A stretch of DNA of 64,000 nucleotides from contig WION01000027.1 of the NCBI GenBank assembly GCA_015039365.1, positions 186,001 to 250,000 on the forward strand. The letters run 5' to 3'. Position 1 is the stretch's first letter; the number at the start of each line of letters is the position of its first letter. Shown here piece by piece: positions 1-12,167 of this stretch. The stretch comes from Amanita rubescens. Lineage: Eukaryota; Basidiomycota; Agaricomycetes; Agaricales; Amanitaceae. A program made the position numbers and the translations under genes. The notes below the pieces were generated by a model. It was given only the letters and a program-made list of their open reading frames with translations. It had not been told where the DNA came from and did not search any database.

Positions 1-3000
1 TTCCCTGCAACTGACAGGATGTGAGTAACATTTGCATGAAATGCAGTCTCATCACAAATTTGCCCATGGTTGATAGGGAGTGAGGGCATTGCAAATTTTA
101 TGAAAGACAGTCTCATCACAACTTTTTGCCCATGACCAACAGACAGTAAGTGTCATTGCAGATTGTGTAAATGGCAGGAGTCTCATTACATCTTTTTCTA
201 TGACTAACAGAAAGCAAGTGACATTGCATAATTTGTGAAAGGCAGTCTCATTACATCTTTTCCTATCACAAACAGAAATCTGTGAGTGACATTGCACACT
301 TTGTGAAAGGCAGTCTCATTACATCTTTTCCTATCACAAACAGCAATCTGTGAGTGACATTGCACAATTTGTGAAAGGCAGTCTCATCACATCTTTTCCC
401 ATGACCAACAGGAAGCAAGTGACATTGCACGTTTTGTGAAAGGCAGTCTCATCACATCTTTTGCCATGACCAACAGGAAGTGAGTGACATTACACATGTT
501 GTGAAAGGCAGTCTCATCACATCTTTTCCTATGACCAACAGCAAGTGAGTGACATTGCACATTTTGTGAAACCCAGCCTCATCACATCTTTTCCTATGAC
601 CAACAGGCTGTGAGTGACATTGCACATTTTGTGACTCAAAGGCAGTCTCATCATATCTTTTCCTACTACAAACAGCTTGTGAGTCAAATTACACATTTTG
701 TGAAAGCCAGTTTTATCACATCTTTTCCTATGACCAAAAGCAAGTGAGTGCCATTGCACATTTTGTGAAAGCCAGTTTCATAACCTCTTCTCCTATGACC
801 AACAGCGAGTGAGTGACATTGCACATTTTGTGAAAGCCAGTCTCATCACATCTTTTCCTAACATCAGCTGGTGAGTGACATTGCACATTTTGTTGAAGGG
901 CAGTCTCATCACATCTTTTCCTATGCCCAACAGCAAGTGAGTGACACTGTACATTTTGTGAAAGCCAGTCTCATCATCTTTTCCTATGACCAACAGCTTG
1001 TGAGTGACATTGGAATTTTGTGAAAGCCAGTCTCATCACATCTTTTCTGACCAACAGCTTGTGAGTGGCACTGCAGTTTTGTGAAAGGCAGTCTCATCAC
1101 ATCTTTTCCTATAACCAACAGCAAGTGAGTGACCACTGACATTGCACATTTTATGAAAATCAGCCTCATCACATCTCTTCCTATGAACATCAGCTGGCGA
1201 GTGACATTGCACATTTTGTGAAAGGCTATTTCATCACATTTTTCCTATCATAAATAGCAAGTGAGTGAGACATTTTGTGAAAGGCAGTCTCATCACATGT
1301 TTTCCTATGACCAACAGAAAGTGAGTGACATTGCACATTTTGTGAAAGCCAGTCTCATCACATCTTTTCCTATGACTGACAGCAAGTGAGTGACATTTCA
1401 CATTTCCAGTCTCATCACATCTTTTCCTATCACAAACAGCTTGTGAGTGACATTGCACATTTTGTGAATACCAGTCTCATCACCAACAGCTTGTGAGTGA
1501 CATTGCACATTTTGTAAAAGGCATTCTCATCAAATCCTTTCCTATGACCAACAGCAAGTGAGTGACATTGCACATTTTGTGAAAGGCAGTCTCATCACAT
1601 CTTTTCCTATGACCAACAGCAAGTGAGTGACATTGCACATTTTGTGAAACCCAGCCTCATCACATCTTTCCCTATGACCAACAGAAAGTGAGTGACATTG
1701 CATGTTTTGTGAAAGATAGTCTCACATCACATCCTTTCCTATGACCAGCAGGAAGTGAGTGACATTGCACATTTATAAAAAATAGTCTAATCAAATCTTT
1801 TCCTATCACAAACAGCAAGTGAGTGACATTGCACATTTTGTGAAAACCAGCCTCATCACATCCTTTCCTATGACACACAGCAATATGTGAGTAACATTGC
1901 ACATCTTGTGAAAGGCAGCCTCATTGCATCTTTTGCTATCACAAACAGCTTGTGAGTGACATTGCACATTTTGTGAAAGCCAGTCTTACCACATCTTTTC
2001 CTATGACCAACAGCAAGTGAGTGACATTGCACAGTTTTTGAAAGCCAGTCTCATCACATCTTTTCCTATCACAAACAGCCTGTGAGTGACATTGCACATT
2101 TTTTGAAAGCCAGTCTCATCACATCTTTTCCTATCACAAACAGCTTGTAAGTGACATTGCACATTTTGTGAAAGCCAGTGTCATCACATCTTTCATCATG
2201 ACCAACAGACAGTGAGTGATATTGCACATGTTGTGAAAGTCAGTCTCATCACCTCTTTTTCTATGACAAACAGCAATCTGTGAGTGACATTGCACATTTT
2301 GTGAAAGTCAGTCTCATCACATCTTTTCCTATGACCAACAGCAATATGTGAGTGACATTGCACACTTTGTGAAAGGCAGTCTCATCACCTCTTTTCCGAT
2401 GACCAACAGCAATATGTGAGTGATATTGCACATTTTGTGAAAGGCGGTCTCATCACATCTTTTCCTATAACCAACAGCAAGTGAGTGACATTCAGTACAT
2501 TTTGTGAAAGCCAATCTCAGCACATCTTCAACAGGAAGTGAGTGACATTGCACATTTTGTGAAAGATGGTCTCACACCACATCTTTTCCTATGACTGACA
2601 GGCTGTGAGTGACATTGCACATTTTGTGAAAGGCAGGTCTCATCACATCTTTTCCTATGACCAACAGGTTGTGAGTGACATTGCACTTTTGTCTCATCAC
2701 ATACTTTCCTACAACCAACAGCGAGTGAGTGACATTGCACATTTTGTGAAAGCCAGTCTCATCACATCTTTTCCTGTCACAAACAGGTTGTGAGTGACAT
2801 TGCACATTTTGTGAAAGCCAGTCTCATCACATCTTTCCCCATGACCAACAGGTTGTGAGTGACATTGCACATTTTGTGAAAAGCAGTCTTGTCACATCAT
2901 TTCCTTTGACCAACAGAAAGTGAGTGCTGACATTGCACATTTTGTGAAGGGCAGTCTCATCACATCCTTTCCTATGATGAACAGCTTGTGAGTTGCATTA

Positions 3001-4555
3001 CACATCTTGTGAAAGGCAGTCTCATAACAACTTTTCCTATGACCAACAGAAAGTGAGTGGCATTGCACATTTTGTGAAAGGCTGTCTCATCACATCTTTT
3101 CCTATGACCAACAGGAAGTGAGTGACATTGCACATTTTGTAAAAGGCAGTCTTATCACATCTTTTCCTATGACCAACAGCAAGTGAGTGACATTGCACAT
3201 TTTGTGAAAGCCCAGCAGTCTCATCACCTCTTTTCCTATCAACAAACAGCAAGTGAGTGACATTGTACATTTTGTGAAAGCCAGTCTCATCACATCTTTT
3301 CCTATGACTTACAGGCTGTGAGTGACATTCAATGCACATTTCACAAAAGGCAGTCTCAACACATCTTTTCCTATGACCCACAGCAAGTGAGTGACATTGC
3401 ACATTTTGTGAAAGGCAGTCTCATCACATCTTTTTCTATCGCAAACAGCTTGTGAGTGACATTGCACATCAAGTTTGTGAAAGGCAGTCTCATCACATCT
3501 TTTCCTATGACCAACAGAAAGTGAGTGACATTGAACATTTTGTGAAAGGTAGTCTCATTACATCTTTTCCAATGACCAACAGGTTGTGAGTGACATTGCA
3601 GATTTTGTGAAAGGCAGTCTCATCACATCTTTTCCTATGAACATCAGCTGGTGAGTGACATTGCACATTTTGTGAAAGCCAGTCTCATCACATCTTTTCC
3701 TATGACCAACAGCAAGTGAGTGACATTGTACATTTTGTGAAAGCCAGTCTCAGCACATCTTCAACAGGCTGTGAGTGACATTGCACATTTTGTGAAAGCC
3801 AGTCTCATCACATCTTTTCCTATGACCAACAGGTTGTGAGTGACATTTCACATTTTATGAAAGCCAGTCTTGTCACATTGTTTCCTATGACCAACAGGAA
3901 GTGAGTGACATTGCACATTTTGTGAAAGGTAGTCCTCATCACATCTTTTCTTATCACAAACAGCTTGTGAGTGACATTGCACATTTTGTGAAAGCAGTCT
4001 TATCACATCTTTTCCTATGACCAACAGGAAGTGAGTGACATTGCACATCTTGTGAAAGGCAGTCTCATCACATCTTCTCCTATGACAAACAGCTTGTGAG
4101 TAACATTGCACATTCTGTGAAAGCCAGTCTCATCACATCTTTTCCTATCACAAACAGCAAGTGAGTGGCATTTTGTGAAAGGCAGCCTCATCACATCTTT
4201 TCCTATGACCAACAGCAAGTGAGTGACATTACACATTTTGTGAAAGCCCAGCAGTCTCATCACATCTTTTCCTATGACTGACAGACTGTGAGTGACATTG
4301 CACATTTTGTGAAAAGGCAGTCTCATCACATCTTTTCCTATAACCAACAGCTTGTGAGAGACATTGCACATTTTGTGAAAGGCAGTTTCACATCACATCT
4401 TTTCCTATAATCAACAGGTTGTGAGTGACATTGCACATTTTGTGAAAGGCAGTCTCATCACATTTTTTCCTATGACCAACAGGCTGTGAGTTGCATTGCA
4501 CATTTTGTGAAAGGCAGTTTCACATCTTTTCCTATGGGCAACAGTCTGTGAGTGA
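1..4555. repeat. 65-bp minisatellite array, about 70 intron-like units
   Basis: A tandem array with a dominant period of 65 bp (for example the unit starts at 545 and 610), entering from the left window edge and fading at about 4555. On the + strand each unit opens with GTGAGT, carries CTCAT followed by the pyrimidine-rich TCTTTTCCTAT, and closes with CAACAG. Three (rarely six) variable bases, such as CAA, CTT, GAA, AAA, GTT, GCT or CAATAT, separate that CAG from the next GTGAGT. Units are roughly 85-95% alike by eye. A few are internally shortened, for example near 1480, 2525, 2690 and 3760. The 5' GTGAGT, a YTNAY-like branch site, a pyrimidine tract and a 3' CAG are the four signals of a small fungal intron. 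Open frames on either strand here are periodic by-products and not genes. Confidence 0.95.
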
Positions 4556-4867
4556 CATCACATATTTCTGACCTCCATTCTCAGCATACTCAACTCATGA
4601 ATGATTGATATTTACATACATATACATATCAGAAAGTGAGTGTCTTGACATATCTTTTCCATGTCTTCATTTTACATTCTCATAGATTGTAAGATTTCAT
4701 TTCACCTTACCCACTGCCTTGTCATATGATCATTTCTCTCACTTATATGACTTTCCTGGATTTCCAGGTGAGCACTGCTAGTACATAATGTATTGATTTT
4801 CATATTGATTTGCATGCTAGTGTGTAGGTTTGATGAAACTTGGGATGTTTTACTCTTTCTCATACAG

Positions 4868-5227
4868 TGCAGCATGGACTTTCCTCCATGTTTGGAGACA
4901 TGCAAGAGCCAGATAACTTTGCACTCAAGGTATTTTTCATTTTTTTGGAGGGCAGTGCACAGCTCATGCTATTGCAAAAGCCTACTAGTTGCCAAGTTTT
5001 AGTTTGTAAATTACTCCTTTCATTCAATGTATTTATGCTTAATCTTTCAAGCCATTATTATCATTGCCAAGCTATCCTTTTGGGTCAATAAACCATTTCT
5101 GCCATCAGTCATAGATGCCTTGGATCAATACAAGCAAAGAGGCTATGTTCAGAAGCTGAAGAGTGATATTACTCTTGACTCCATGCACTCTGGTTATCAA
5201 GATTTGGTCACCTTACTCTATTGGCAG
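4868..5227 (+). CDS. two exons of an unidentified gene next to the minisatellite (partial)
   Basis: Two exon-like blocks join in phase. The first runs from an acceptor at about 4867 or 4872 to 4929 and ends in NFALK before GTATTT. The second is 5072-5227, 52 codons in phase 0, opening LSFWVNKPFLPS, ending LLYWQ and followed by GTGACT. Both are flanked by plausible acceptors and donors. Sequence to the left is AT-rich and includes a CAG directly followed by GTGAGC at 4765-4773, which looks like a zero-length-exon junction. I do not recognise the family. The gene may lie around or downstream of the repeat array, so the array could sit in one of its introns. Start and end are not visible, and expression is unproven. 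Confidence 0.4.
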
Positions 5228-6212
5228 GTGACTCACATTGATGGTATGTAATTCAGGTGGTGTATTATCTTTGCATTGAACTCATATTTATTTGGATATT
5301 TGGATATAGATTAATGTCATTTCATTACCCCTACATGTATAGCAAAGACCCATTTTCTCCTGAAAGTCAATATGTCAATTGAACACTTAAATGTAATGAT
5401 AGTCTCATACATATCAGTCTCACAATGAAAGCTAAGGAATTGGTGTATGTTGTGAATCTCCGGATACTCAACCCAGCATAGTACTACCTCCTTGAGCTTG
5501 GCCTTGATCTCAACCATGAGTCGTTCAGTACTAGTATATGCCTCGTAATTCACGGGGTACCAGTCCTAGTTTTTGGCGTGGATTTACTAGCGGATAGACC
5601 TAAGTTGCTTTCAATCGGCCGGTGTCAACTTCAATCAGGCGGGGCAACGCACACTCCGTCCTCGGACTCCTCACCGCGCGCTCTTCTCTTCACGATGCCT
5701 TTACCAGGCCTACCCTTTGATCGTTTTTCCTCGGATTCAGGCTCAGACAACGCAGGCAAGACCCCTCGTGATTGCGTCGAGCACGTAAAAGCCAAGTTTA
5801 CAGGATTTCTTACAATTGTCGAACTGGAGAGGCCGTTGTTAGCTACTGGAACCTGTTATAATGGTGACTCACCTTGGTGGTCTTGGTGTTTAACATGCTC
5901 GTGGCCGTACCAGGCTCAGCAGTGGGTTCATTAACGATGGAGGCGGCACAGCTGAAGCACGTTGGACTCGCTGTTTCGGATGTGGTGGGCTAAGATGCGT
6001 GAGTTCCGTCACAGGCCATATGTGTGTCTCGAATATATTTGTCGCAATAAATGCCATCCGTCAAAAACGAAACGATCGTGGGTTGCGGTGATGAATCGAT
6101 GATCGACGCACGTCACGTTACTGGCATCGCGCCACGACACAAACAGAAGCAAATAGTTGTTCTCAAACGATTTTGCTCGTCGACTTTTTCGCTCGTCGTT
6201 TAACTCCTCCAC
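5228..6212. other. interval without a recognisable gene; septin promoter at its right end
   Basis: No open frame here has recognisable protein character. Base composition shifts from AT-rich, as in the minisatellite neighbourhood, to mixed at about 5550. The last 250 bases before 6213 should contain the septin promoter and 5' UTR. I saw no clear TATA box. Confidence 0.4.
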
Positions 6213-7705
6213 ATGGCTTCCCCCGCTCCCATCACAGACGGCATTGGCATTGCCAACCTGCCTAACCAGGTCACTCACTAACCAGTCCTACTTTCTACAA
6301 ACACTCATGTTCTCACTTTAGAGGCACAAAATCGTCGCAAAGCGGGGGGCTCATTTCACCATCATGGTTGTTGGTGAGTCTTCTTTTTTTCTCTTTCATT
6401 CCACACGTCGTTCTGACGCGAGAACTCAGGCGAGTCCGGGCTGGGAAAGACCACGCTCATCAATACCCTCTTCTCAACCGAACTCTCTCCCGCCAAGAAC
6501 TACACCAAGCGTCACAATAAGCAACTCGACAAGCTCACCGAAGTTGAAATAATCAAGGCAGAGCTTGAGGAGAAGCAGTTCAAGGTGAAGCTCACGGTCA
6601 TTGACACTCCTGGATTCGGCGACTACGTCAACAATCGAGACTCTTGGCTCCCTATCGTGGAGTTCATTGACGACCAGCATGAGGCCTATATGCGTCAGGA
6701 GCAGCAGCCTCAGAGGAGCGAAAAAACGGATTTGCGTGTTCACGCTTGCCTGTACTTCATCCGTCCCACAGGGCACACGTATGTACCATCAAAATCATTT
6801 TACAGTCTTCCCTTCTAACGCCGTCGTGTTCGGAATATTAGCCTTAAGCCTCTAGACATTGAAATTATGAAACGCCTAGGGAACCGGGTCAACCTTATTC
6901 CCGTCATCGCAAAGGCTGATACTCTCACGCAACGTGATTTGCAAACTTTCAAGAAGCGCGTACGTTAGGAGTTCCGTGCTTTGTTTATGCAAGCCTGACG
7001 TGTCTATGTTAGATTCGTGACGTTATTACGGCTCAGGGTATCCGTATCTATACCCCGCCCATTGAGACCGACGACGAGGCCGGTGCTGAACACGCCCGCA
7101 TCTTGATTGATGCCATCCCCTTCTCCATTATTGGATCAACCGAGGACGTCAAGACGCTCGACGGTCGTACCGTCAAAGGCCGAGAGTATATCTGGGGTGT
7201 TGCAGAAGGTATTTGATTCGGTTGATGCCGCGACCCTGTGTTCATGTTTAATCGCAGTTGAGAACGAAAATCACTGTGACTTTAAGAAGCTGCGGTCTCT
7301 CCTCATCAGAACGCACATGTTGGACTTGATCTCAACAACGGAGGAGCTCCACTATGAAAACTATAGGCAGCAACAAATGGAGACACGCAAGTTCGGCGAA
7401 CCCAAAGTCAAGCGGCTTGAGAACCCCAAGTTTAAGGAGGAGGAAGAACAGCTGCGCAGGAAGTTCACTGAGCAGGTCAAGGCTGAGGAGGCCAGATTTA
7501 GACATTGGGAGCAACAGGTCAGCCGGCCCTTCTAGCCCTTGATATCCTTTATAAATGCTGACTTTTATCGTTTCATCAAAAGCTTATCGCTGAGCGTGAC
7601 CGTCTGAACAAGGACCTCGAGCTCGCTCACAGCGCGATCAAGCAGCTCGAAGCTGAGCTCGATGCCCTGCAAGTTGGCTATGGTCGTAGCACTGGCAGGC
7701 GGTGA
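6213..7705 (+). CDS. CDC12: septin, Cdc12/AspC-like
   Basis: Septins are GTP-binding proteins that polymerise into filaments at septa and bud or branch sites. Seven exons fit in phase: 6213-6269, 6322-6373, 6430-6778, 6842-6959, 7013-7208, 7258-7517, 7583-7705. The product opens [10 protein letters not shown]. Next come a P-loop GESGLGKTT split by intron 2, the [11 protein letters not shown] switch, the G4 motif AKAD and the septin-specific region around [14 protein letters not shown]. It ends in a coiled coil rich in E, Q and R ([14 protein letters not shown] and onward), as in Cdc3/Cdc11/Cdc12-type septins. The stretch [13 protein letters not shown] makes Cdc12/AspC the best subgroup guess, but only alignment would settle the paralogue. 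All exons are open, so the gene looks functional. It is transcribed convergently with the gene at 7982-9579. Confidence 0.92.
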
Positions 7706-7981
7706 ATAATCTTAGACTGCCCGTCGTCGACGCACGTTTCCATTGTTAGCACATATTCCCTAGCTTTTTTGACTTTGGCCCCTCCTTATAATATACCCTT
7801 CCTCACTCGGTAACACGCTTCCACTCCTTGCGCTCCCTCTCTTTTCTTTACCCCCTACATAACTGTTGATGCAGGAAGGTATTAATTTTCGTATCTTGGA
7901 TGCCTGGCGTTGTAGTTGCGTATTTCAAGTTTATTGATGAATACACCCGCCTTGAGGATATTAAGTATAATATTGTCTATT

Positions 7982-9579
7982 CTACGAAAAATATGTGACG
8001 TGAGCTTCGGTCCTGCACATCCACATTGCAATCTCCAGCTTATGCTTCTCGAAATATTCCAACGCCTCCATGATCAACTCTTCCTTTTTCCGACTCAATT
8101 CTAAAGTCCGCTCCCTCAACTGCTGCAGCTCCAACCCGGGAGGCTTATACTTCAAATTTTCCTCCAGCCTCACCTTCCTGTCCACCATCTTCCTAAACTC
8201 GTGAAGACTGGCCGGCATCTCGTTTTTCAACGCCTCAGGCCAAGGAACCAACTCCTCCGTCTCCATATCGTACCGCCGTCCAAAATCATCCAGTCTGTGC
8301 AACATGATCGGCGTGGAGTACTGATCCTCGGTCATCTCCATTATATCCGGGAACTGGTTGTTCAACCTATCGACCGCGTCCCGATATTCGGCTACCCATT
8401 TGTCGTAATCATAGTCCACCTCGCACCAAGATGATCCTCCAATCCCGACATCGATCACGATATCGGCGGCAGGCTCGCCTATCCGGAGCTGATTCCTCGT
8501 CGTCCCCCGACGTGTCTTCTTGAGCACCTGGTTTATACCCTTCAATCCGCCCCTGGCAGCAACGACAAACTCGGCAAGCTGATACGTCATCTCGGCCGCC
8601 CTCATCAACCTCAACCTCCTCGACTTGATGTGATACTTTTCTTTTTCCTGTTCTTTTTCGGATCCCTCGCTGTTGAGCTGGTGGTCTTCGACGATGAGGC
8701 AAGGGGAGTAATGCTTCATTTTGGCAGTGAGTTTCGTACTAATCATTGCGCCGTTTTTGGCAATGTACGTGTGGAACATGGTGCCGTGCATGAGGGCTTT
8801 GCAAAATTGGGTTAGAGCGATGGCTATCGGGCGCGTGGGGACGGTGAGCGTTAGGATGGGTCGGAAGAAGGGATCGGTTTCGAGAAGGGGCAGGTAGACT
8901 TTTCGTAGGGCAGCTTTTTCTAAAGACGCGTTTCGAGATGCGCTCGTCGTTGAGTCTGCCTGCTCGTCGGATAGCGGCTCCTCGTTGTCTACCATCTCCT
9001 GCGCTTGAGGGAGTCCCTCTTTCTCTCTCATTTCGCGTTTCAGCTGTTTGATCAACGGCCATGTTGAATTCTCAATGGCATCCAAGAAGAACTCCGGGGC
9101 AGTGGCAGAGTTGAACCTTTTGACTAGCTTTTCAACATCTGTGGACCGGACTATCCGATAGGCGTATTCGCGCGTGGGTATTCGACCTAATCCCTGTTTT
9201 GTAAGGTAGCGGCCTTCCAACAAGACCATTGTGTGCGATTCGTGCGCTTCCGGTGGTGCCCTATAGGGAGTTTTGCCTCTGGGGATGGTTCCGTCCCTTA
9301 GCAGCCAATTGAAGTTGTGTATTTTCGGAGGCACGGTGAACCCATTCAAATAGCTAAGCATCAATGGTCAGCGGAGCGTGGAGTGCGGTTGGAGAGGGCG
9401 ACGTACTTTTTGGGTGGCCTCAGTGCAGCTGATATGTCCACCCTCTCGCTCCGTTCAAGACGAGTGATTTTCTGGTATATCAGTTGCAAAGCAATTTTGT
9501 CGCGCCTGGTGAGGGCGATCCATTTAAACCTGCAATGGTGCAGTGGTTTGATATTTTGGACGGGCCGACGACAAAGCAT
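7982..9579 (-). CDS. conserved protein of unknown function with a mitochondrial-type N-terminus
   Basis: Two exons on the minus strand: 9579-9407 and 9353-7982, joined across a 53-bp GTACGT...CTTAG intron with correct phase, giving 514 aa. The proposed start (MLCRRPVQNIKPLHH) begins a stretch with many K/R and H and no acidic residue for about 25 positions, which resembles a mitochondrial presequence. The body has no motif I can assign: an early NFNWLLRDG, a central charged segment (SEKEQEKEKYH) and an amphipathic helical C-terminus (LRERTLELSRKKEELIMEALEYF). An acceptor-like CAG at 9530 would allow a different first exon, so the start is uncertain. A mitoribosomal or mitochondrial assembly role is only a guess from the N-terminus. 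Confidence 0.7.
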
Positions 9580-9981
9580 TCTGGTGTGGACAAGGATGAA
9601 GCACGAGTTGTACGTGTTAATGGACCACGTACCAGCAGTACCCAAAGGTCAAGGTGACCAAAACTTGATGAGGTGCTATGAGTCACGTGTCAGATCGTCC
9701 GATGATGCCCATTTTTGGCAAGTGAATTTTTTATTGTAGTTATTTAACCAAATGCTTAAATCTGTATGTAAAATCTACTTCTGTAACGGATGAGCAGCGG
9801 AGCAACTGATCCAACAGTGCGCGGACCAGTCGAAGCTCTGGAGACGAGAAGAGGGCAAAAGTCAACAAATGCAAATGCAGGGAAAAGTGCACCAACATGG
9901 CGTCAGGACGATCTCGAATCCCAATCACTCTGCAGAGGTGACCATCGCGCATTCTCAGGCGCCTCTTGATCGTTTGTACCC

Positions 9982-10592
9982 TTAGCCTTTAGATCGCTTC
10001 TTTGCCTTCAAGCCTTCAACAGCAGTGCGCTTGGATCTTGCAGAAGGTCCCTCCGTCTTTTGTAGCGCCTGATTGCTGGCTTCAGTTTGTCGTTCTTGTC
10101 GTTCCACACTCTCCTTTGGATGTAGTCGTGCTTCTTTAAAAGTCACGCGTTGTGCCGCGTGCTGCCAACACAAGCTACCGCGCGTTCGCTCCTGTCTTGC
10201 AACTCTAAAGAAAAAAGAACGATGATCAGGGTAGTTGATGTGATGACCTTTCTCGTCTGTGAAGAGAAGCTTCGCCCCTCGTGTCTTCCTTTCAGAATGG
10301 AGGTAAAGGAGTAGGAGTGACAAGCCCCTGTTATCACATTGAGCGATTCGCAATGTGGTGATGACGGAACACTCACGTTGAGCCTGCCACATGTAGAGGA
10401 ACTGGGAAGAAGAGTCGGCTCAATGCTCAGTGCTGCCCAGGTCAAATGTCATAGACTTCTTCACCGCTCTCATTTTCTTCATTTGGGTAAATTCTTCAAT
10501 GTGTCGGTAACCGGGCACAGTGATGTTGGCCGCTCGCGGCGCTGGTTCAACGTAAAGTTTGGCGCGGCGTCACTCTGCCTGACTATTGCATA
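9982..10592 (-). pseudogene. decayed copy of a TFIIIC small-subunit (triple-barrel) gene, with 5' flank
   Basis: Reading leftward, this copies the gene at 28077-28759. It has PGYRHIEEF, then a segment parallel to the acidic stretch, TFDLG, EPTLLPSSST, an intron at the same place (GTGAGT...AACAG), ILKGRH, LLFTDEK, a second intron, and a lysine-rich tail (SARSKR...KKRSKG). Frame breaks lie near ILKGRH, where about ten bases are missing relative to the other copy, and again before QRVTFKEAR. No single reading frame runs through. Shared intron positions mean it arose by DNA duplication and not by retrocopying. Its 5' flank is cut at 10592 by the CACTA element, and the flank resumes at about 15755. 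Confidence 0.8.
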
Positions 10593-10930
10593 CACTGTAA
10601 AGCGCGACGTGGGTGAATTTCCTCTCGGTTTTCACCTGCCCTTCGGGGTAGTTTACGTAGGCAGTATGGTTAAAATAACACGAATCACCCGAATCCTGGG
10701 TGATGCGCACCTTGTGAAAAGGGGGTGAATATGGTAAGCATTTTGCACCATTTCACTCGGTCGAGCCCAACCAGGTTTGATCGGGTTTCTGTCACTCGCG
10801 TACCGGGTTATCTCTGAAGGATCAGTATTCACCTCATTTCCGGATATATTTCACCAATTACAAGTAGTATTATTGATCAGGTAACATATACATTAAATCT
10901 CGTATAGAATACCAGATTGATAATGTCCCA
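10593..10930. repeat. left subterminal region of the CACTA element
   Basis: After CACTGTAAAG this region carries repeated GGGTGAA or TTCACC motifs in both orientations, for example near 10611, 10630, 10687, 10726 and 10830. Such subterminal motif clusters are where element-encoded proteins bind in the plant En/Spm family. No gene is present before the stop codon of the accessory gene at 10941. Confidence 0.7.
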
Positions 10931-10940
10931 GTGCGCAATT

Positions 10941-11906
10941 CTACCCGTCTAGTACCTCATCATCATCCCCACTGCTGCCTTCGCTACGTTCCGCTTCCTC
11001 ATCGGCATCATCAATATTATGCCGGCGCTTTGCAGGTCGATGCTCTTGCTCAGCAGCCGCTTCAGCCATTCTTGCGTGCAGGCGACGCTCGCTTCTTGGC
11101 TTCATCCGACCTACGTGAACAGCATGACGACGGTGGTTCTTCATATACTGCTTGACAATTTCTGCTGTCGCCCAATTGTTGGGGAAGCGCTTCTTGGTCA
11201 TGTAGGGTTGTGCTTTTGTCGTCTAAGGAGGGTCTGGGTCAGTTTATACAACAATAAACAAATTCTGACTCACCATCTCATAAACCATTGCAAGCTTTGC
11301 TGGGTCTACCTCTCGGAAGTCATTCTCGAGATTGATACAGGCTTGAATGGTGAGCATGCGAACAGATTTCTAATGCGGCTATTAGTGTGTGACGTGACAA
11401 ACACAGACGCATTGGACCTTACCACGATGGCCAGATACTCGGTCTTCCCTTCCTCCCCTTCCAGTCCCATTGCCTCACGCAGATTGAAGCCATTCTTCCG
11501 GTCTCCTGCTTCTCCCTTAGGTTTATGAAGAACTTTCATACACGGCCGTGGCCGTTCCTGGATGGTGGTACTTGAATTTACTGCTTCATTGCGTTCACGG
11601 GTTAGACGCCGAATCTCAGCTTTTGATTCCTGCTATCAGTAACTTGTTACTTGAACATAGATAAGCTTTTTCACCTCGGAGCCTCTCCACTTCTGCTGAC
11701 ACATCATCACTAGATCCAACATTGACTGTATCTGCAAAGCGGACACGCTCGCCGGCCGCAGTTCCCGCCGTCTGTGCAGATGCCGGTGGCTGCCCTGCCT
11801 GAGAATTGGAAGGTTTGGAAGATGCAGTACCTTTCTTGCCACCCCGCGGAGCATTTGATGAATGAGACGGAACACCAGAGGTATGTGAAACAGTGGTACG
11901 AGCCAT
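10941..11906 (-). CDS. CACTA-element accessory protein (TnpA-like position), 268 aa
   Basis: Four minus-strand exons join in phase: 11906-11675, 11619-11423, 11369-11274 and 11222-10941. The N-terminus is low-complexity and basic (MARTTVSHTSG, with PRGGKKG). A coiled coil spans the first intron (VERLRAEIRRLTRERN). Next come a conserved-looking block with NLREAMGLEGEEG and FREVDPAKLAMVYEM, a basic region with NNWATAEIVKQYMKNHRR, and an acidic tail. Divergent transcription from the transposase inside the same element implies co-mobility. By analogy with En/Spm TNPA it may bind the subterminal motifs; that is inference. The third splice junction and the KQYMKN region make me confident it is a real gene. 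Confidence 0.75.
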
Positions 11907-12167
11907 TGTCAGTTGTAGTGACGGTCCCTTCAGACACAGGGAATGGATAAGGGGAGATAAGGGAAGGAACGGTATCACACCGCCTGATATCTGCTGCGAT
12001 ATTTATTGCGTTCACGACCAATTTCCAATTCAACTTGTTGACCAATGTCAGGTGATCGTGTCGCGACGCGTTCCGCCTCTTCTGTCGGCCGTCGGCCGCA
12101 CGGTTGCTTGTTTTTCCGTGCAGTATGTGTGACTTCAACCTGTTTCACTTCTCCGTAAATCTATGTC

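Noticed and set aside
1..4371. Many open frames of 60-120 codons in the left 4.4 kb, repeating motifs like KRCDETGFHK or FTKCAMSLT
   Set aside because: They are translations of the 65-bp repeat. Because 65 is not a multiple of three they cycle through frames, and they have no independent coding evidence.
1..4555. CRISPR array
   Set aside because: Units are continuous with no unique spacers, only 3-6 variable bases between them, and the genome is fungal.
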